Below are positions 6,454-8,405 of a DNA stretch of 8,405 nucleotides, piece by piece (position 1 is the stretch's first letter; every line of letters begins with the position of its first letter). The notes below the pieces were generated by a model. The model worked only from the letters and a program-made list of their open reading frames with translations, made no database searches and was not told the origin of the DNA. The DNA is from an uncultured Clostridia bacterium. GTDB lineage: Bacteria; Bacillota; Clostridia; Oscillospirales; CAG-272. The translations under genes and the position numbers were made by a program. Where the stretch lies: assembly GCA_937914815.1 (NCBI GenBank), contig CALDMI010000311.1, forward strand, positions 1 to 8,405, in the 5' to 3' direction.

Positions 6454-7340
6454 TAAAGAGTATGACGGCGTTCGGCAGGGCGTCGCTTGATTTTCCGGAA
6501 TATACCGTCACCGCGGAGATAAGGAGCGTGAACTCCCGGTTCCTTGACTGTTCGGTCAAAATACCGCAGAGATACCGCGCCGCGGAGGAAAGACTGAAAT
6601 CACAGATAAAGGCAGAGATAACCCGTGCAAAGGTCGACGTGTCCGTGAGCCTGAAGGCTCCGACCGGGCTCTCCGACGAGCCGGCGCTCCGGGTAAATCT
6701 CCCGGCGGCAGAGCAGTATATCGCCGCCGCCCGCCTCCTCTCCGAAAAATTCGGGGTCGAAAATGACCTCACCGCGGCAGAGCTCGTGCGCCTGCCCGGT
6801 ATGCTCATTCCGGAGGAGGCGCCGGACGCAACAGACGAGGATTATTCAAATATTTCCGCGGCGCTTGCCGCCGCGCTCTCCGGCTATTCGGCAATGCGCG
6901 CATCGGAGGGGGAGCGGCTGTATGCCGACCTTTCCGGTAAGCTCGATACCGTCCGTTCCTATGTCGATAAAATAGAGACGATCTCCTCCGGGGCGATCTC
7001 CGGCTACCGAGAGAAGTTTGAGGCGCGCCTGCGCTCAATCCTTGCCGACACGGGCACAGCCCCGGACCCCGACAGGGTGCTTACCGAGTGCGCGATATAC
7101 GCTGATAAGGCGGCGATAGACGAGGAAATCGTCCGCCTGCGTTCACACTTCGTCGCGTTCCGTGAGATAGCCGCGTCGGATGAGCCCTCGGGGAGAAAGC
7201 TTGATTTTCTCCTCCAGGAGATGAACCGAGAGACAAATACAATAGGCTCAAAGGCGCAGAACTCGGAGATAGCCCACCTTGTCGTCGATATAAAGGCGGA
7301 GCTCGAGAAGATACGCGAGCAGGTTCAGAATATAGAGTGA
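6450..7340 (+). CDS. yicC: YicC/YloC-family endoribonuclease
   Basis: A 296-residue protein, the usual length for this family. It opens with [10 protein letters not shown] (family usual: SMTGFG, so G to A at residue 7) and [11 protein letters not shown] (23-33). It ends with the diagnostic C-terminal domain: [20 protein letters not shown] (249-268), then [24 protein letters not shown]. coli YicC and B. subtilis YloC have been described as endoribonucleases acting in RNA turnover; cleavage here is inferred by homology. Translation starts inside the last codons of nrdR, with GGAGG (6438-6442) 7 nt upstream. remA follows after 13 bp, matching the yloC-remA pairing typical of Firmicutes. Confidence 0.95.
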   Translation: MIKSMTAFGRASLDFPEYTVTAEIRSVNSRFLDCSVKIPQRYRAAEERLKSQIKAEITRAKVDVSVSLKAPTGLSDEPALRVNLPAAEQYIAAARLLSEKFGVENDLTAAELVRLPGMLIPEEAPDATDEDYSNISAALAAALSGYSAMRASEGERLYADLSGKLDTVRSYVDKIETISSGAISGYREKFEARLRSILADTGTAPDPDRVLTECAIYADKAAIDEEIVRLRSHFVAFREIAASDEPSGRKLDFLLQEMNRETNTIGSKAQNSEIAHLVVDIKAELEKIREQVQNIE

Positions 7341-7353
7341 GGCGAGAGAGAAA

Positions 7354-7629
7354 ATGAAATTTATAAACATAGGCTTCGGAAACATGGTCTCCGCGGCAAG
7401 AATAGTTGCGATAGCCTCGCCGGACTCCGCACCGATAAAGCGGCTTGTGCAGGACGCAAAGGACGATAACCGCGTCATAGATGTCTCCTGCGGGCGGCGT
7501 ACCCGCGCCGTAATAATCACAGACTCCGAGCACGTCATTCTCTCGGCAATACAGACCGAGACGCTGACAAACCGTCTCTCCGACGATACGGAGGATGATG
7601 AGGACGAGGAGGACGAGGACGGGGAGTAA
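7354..7629 (+). CDS. remA: RemA (DUF370) DNA-binding regulator with long acidic tail
   Basis: A 91-residue protein. Residues 1-75 match RemA closely: INIGFGN (4-10), [14 protein letters not shown] (22-35), [20 protein letters not shown] (46-65). In B. subtilis RemA activates biofilm-matrix and osmoprotection genes and forms ring-like oligomers that wrap DNA. The arginines reported there as DNA contacts (R18, R50, R51) are kept here as R16, R48 and R49. The last 16 residues (76-91) contain 13 Asp/Glu, coded by an imperfect GAG/GAC/GAT repeat; the B. subtilis tail is shorter and far less acidic. The ribosome binding site is weak (a purine-rich GGCGAGAGAG at 7341-7350), so coupling to yicC 13 bp upstream probably helps translation. 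In B. subtilis gmk follows remA; here rpoZ follows directly. Confidence 0.94.
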   Translation: MKFINIGFGNMVSAARIVAIASPDSAPIKRLVQDAKDDNRVIDVSCGRRTRAVIITDSEHVILSAIQTETLTNRLSDDTEDDEDEEDEDGE

Positions 7630-7697
7630 CTCCGCGACCTCCGCACCGTTAATTTTTCAGAGAAAAAAGCAATCAAGGAAAGTGAGATATAAAGAAA

Positions 7698-7970
7698 ATG
7701 ATTCACCCAACAGTCGAAGAACTCTCAAAGGGACAGATTAACCGCTATGAGCTCGTTGTCGGAGTTGCAAAGTGCGCCCGCATAGTAACCGACGAGTATG
7801 TCGCTATGCGCGCGAGAGCACAGAAGATGATAGACAACAGAGAGACGGATAAGCCGCTCTCCGCTCTTATCGACCCCGTCTATAAGGACCAGAAGGCGGT
7901 AAAGATTGCCATAAGACAGATTCAGGAAGGCAGATTTATCTTAAAGCGCCCGGAGATTATAGCAGACTGA
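7698..7970 (+). CDS. rpoZ: RNA polymerase omega subunit, with extended middle region
   Basis: A 90-residue protein recognised as omega, which helps fold and hold the beta-prime subunit. Visible marks are the N-terminal HPTVEELSKGQINRYELVVGVAKCARIV (3-30) and the later helix KAVKIAIRQIQEGRF (66-80). Two things differ from common forms. The AKRAR motif reads AKCAR (C26). The stretch between the two conserved parts is about 37 residues, against roughly 16-20 in well-known omegas. The N-terminal match and the position between remA and priA support the call. AAGGAA (7676-7681) is rather far (about 16 nt) from the ATG and no better start is in frame, so initiation may be modest. The 68-bp gap after remA has a TATAAA (7688-7693) but no suitable -35. 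Confidence 0.88.
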   Translation: MIHPTVEELSKGQINRYELVVGVAKCARIVTDEYVAMRARAQKMIDNRETDKPLSALIDPVYKDQKAVKIAIRQIQEGRFILKRPEIIAD

Positions 7971-8021
7971 CCCGGGGTATAAGGGAAAAACCGTTCACAG
8001 TAAAGCAGAAAGGGGAGAAGT

Positions 8022-8405
8022 ATGTACGCCGGAGTTTATGTCTGTGATGTCCCGTACCGTATAGACCGCCCCTTTGATTACTCCGTTCCGGAGAGCATGG
8101 CGCCGTATATACGCGTCGGCTCTGTCGTCCGCGTCCCGTTCGGGAGGGGAGACAGGCTCCGCGTCGGGGCGGTGGTCTCCCTTTCGGAGGCAGCGCCGGA
8201 GGGCGTTGTGACAAAGCCCGTGCGTTCTCTGCTTGACGGGAGGATTGCCCTCTCGGATGAGATGCTCGGGCTGTGTTTGTTTCTGAAAAATCATACCCTC
8301 TGCTCATACGGCGACGCCCTGCGGGCTCTGACCCCTCCGGGCGCGTTTTCGGAGGAGGTGGGGACGCGCGTGCGCCGCACCTTTTGCCTGACAGTGGAGA
8401 GGGAG
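8022..8405 (+). CDS. priA: Primosomal protein N' (PriA), N-terminal part only
   Basis: The frame is open for 128 codons to the window end, so the gene is cut by the edge. The N-terminus is that of the PriA 3'-DNA-binding domain: YVCDVPYRIDRPFDYSVPES (6-25) and RVGSVVRVPFGRG (31-43), followed by the winged-helix-like start FLKNHTLCSYGDALRALTPPGA (87-108). PriA is the DEXH helicase that reloads the replisome at stalled forks; the helicase and zinc-binding parts would lie beyond the window. AAGGGGAG (8009-8016) is 5 nt before the ATG. It lies 51 bp after rpoZ, probably in the same transcript. In B. subtilis coaBC stands between rpoZ and priA and is absent here. Confidence 0.93.
   Translation, partial: MYAGVYVCDVPYRIDRPFDYSVPESMAPYIRVGSVVRVPFGRGDRLRVGAVVSLSEAAPEGVVTKPVRSLLDGRIALSDEMLGLCLFLKNHTLCSYGDALRALTPPGAFSEEVGTRVRRTFCLTVERE

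Noticed and set aside
7648..7668. Possible terminator between remA and rpoZ (TTTTTC-AGA-GAAAAA)
   Set aside because: The stem is made almost only of A-T pairs and no T-run follows on the plus strand, so it should not stop transcription.

Overview
The window looks like a piece of the chromosome of an anaerobic Firmicute of the class Clostridia, probably from a GC-rich, Oscillospiraceae- or Christensenellales-like lineage. The evidence is a run of typical Firmicutes genes (nrdR, yicC/yloC, remA, rpoZ, priA), an archaeal-type aspartyl-tRNA synthetase of the kind many Clostridia carry, strong AGGAGG-like ribosome binding sites, and GC-rich genes with AT-rich promoters. The lineage below class level is an inference from style, not a match. 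I see no tRNA or rRNA genes, insertion sequences, CRISPR arrays or prophage genes.

Left part (1-1617, minus strand): one long gene runs off the window edge. Its frame is open from its start at 1617 to base 1. The product has an N-terminal membrane anchor, about four extracellular Ig-like (Big_2-type) modules, and C-terminal membrane segments with the VanZ signature. The Ig-like modules appear to be inserted into the first outer loop of a VanZ fold. This is the least ordinary gene in the window. It is divided from the rest by a 164-bp divergent promoter region (1618-1781) with a good sigma-A promoter in each direction.

Middle part (1782-5744, plus strand): an alpha/beta hydrolase of the acetyl-esterase type, an archaeal-type aspS, and a long RpiB/LacAB-family isomerase-like gene follow one another with short gaps and end at a strong intrinsic terminator (4635-4680). 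A PAP2 phosphatase membrane protein starts only 26 bp after this terminator, and a second intrinsic terminator (5756-5790) closes it.

Right part (5756-8405, plus strand): a strong extended -10 promoter, whose -35 lies in the U-tract DNA of the preceding terminator, drives a housekeeping cluster: nrdR, yicC (ATGA overlap with nrdR), remA, rpoZ and the beginning of priA. The genes touch on control of deoxynucleotide synthesis, RNA decay, chromatin-like regulation by RemA, RNA polymerase integrity and replication restart. In Bacillus subtilis the order is yloC-remA-gmk-rpoZ-coaBC-priA; here gmk and coaBC are both missing from their usual slots. No wholly new multi-gene system is evident. The best leads are the VanZ/Ig-like chimera, the odd acidic tail on RemA, the long isomerase-like protein and the unusual anticodon-domain residues of AspRS.
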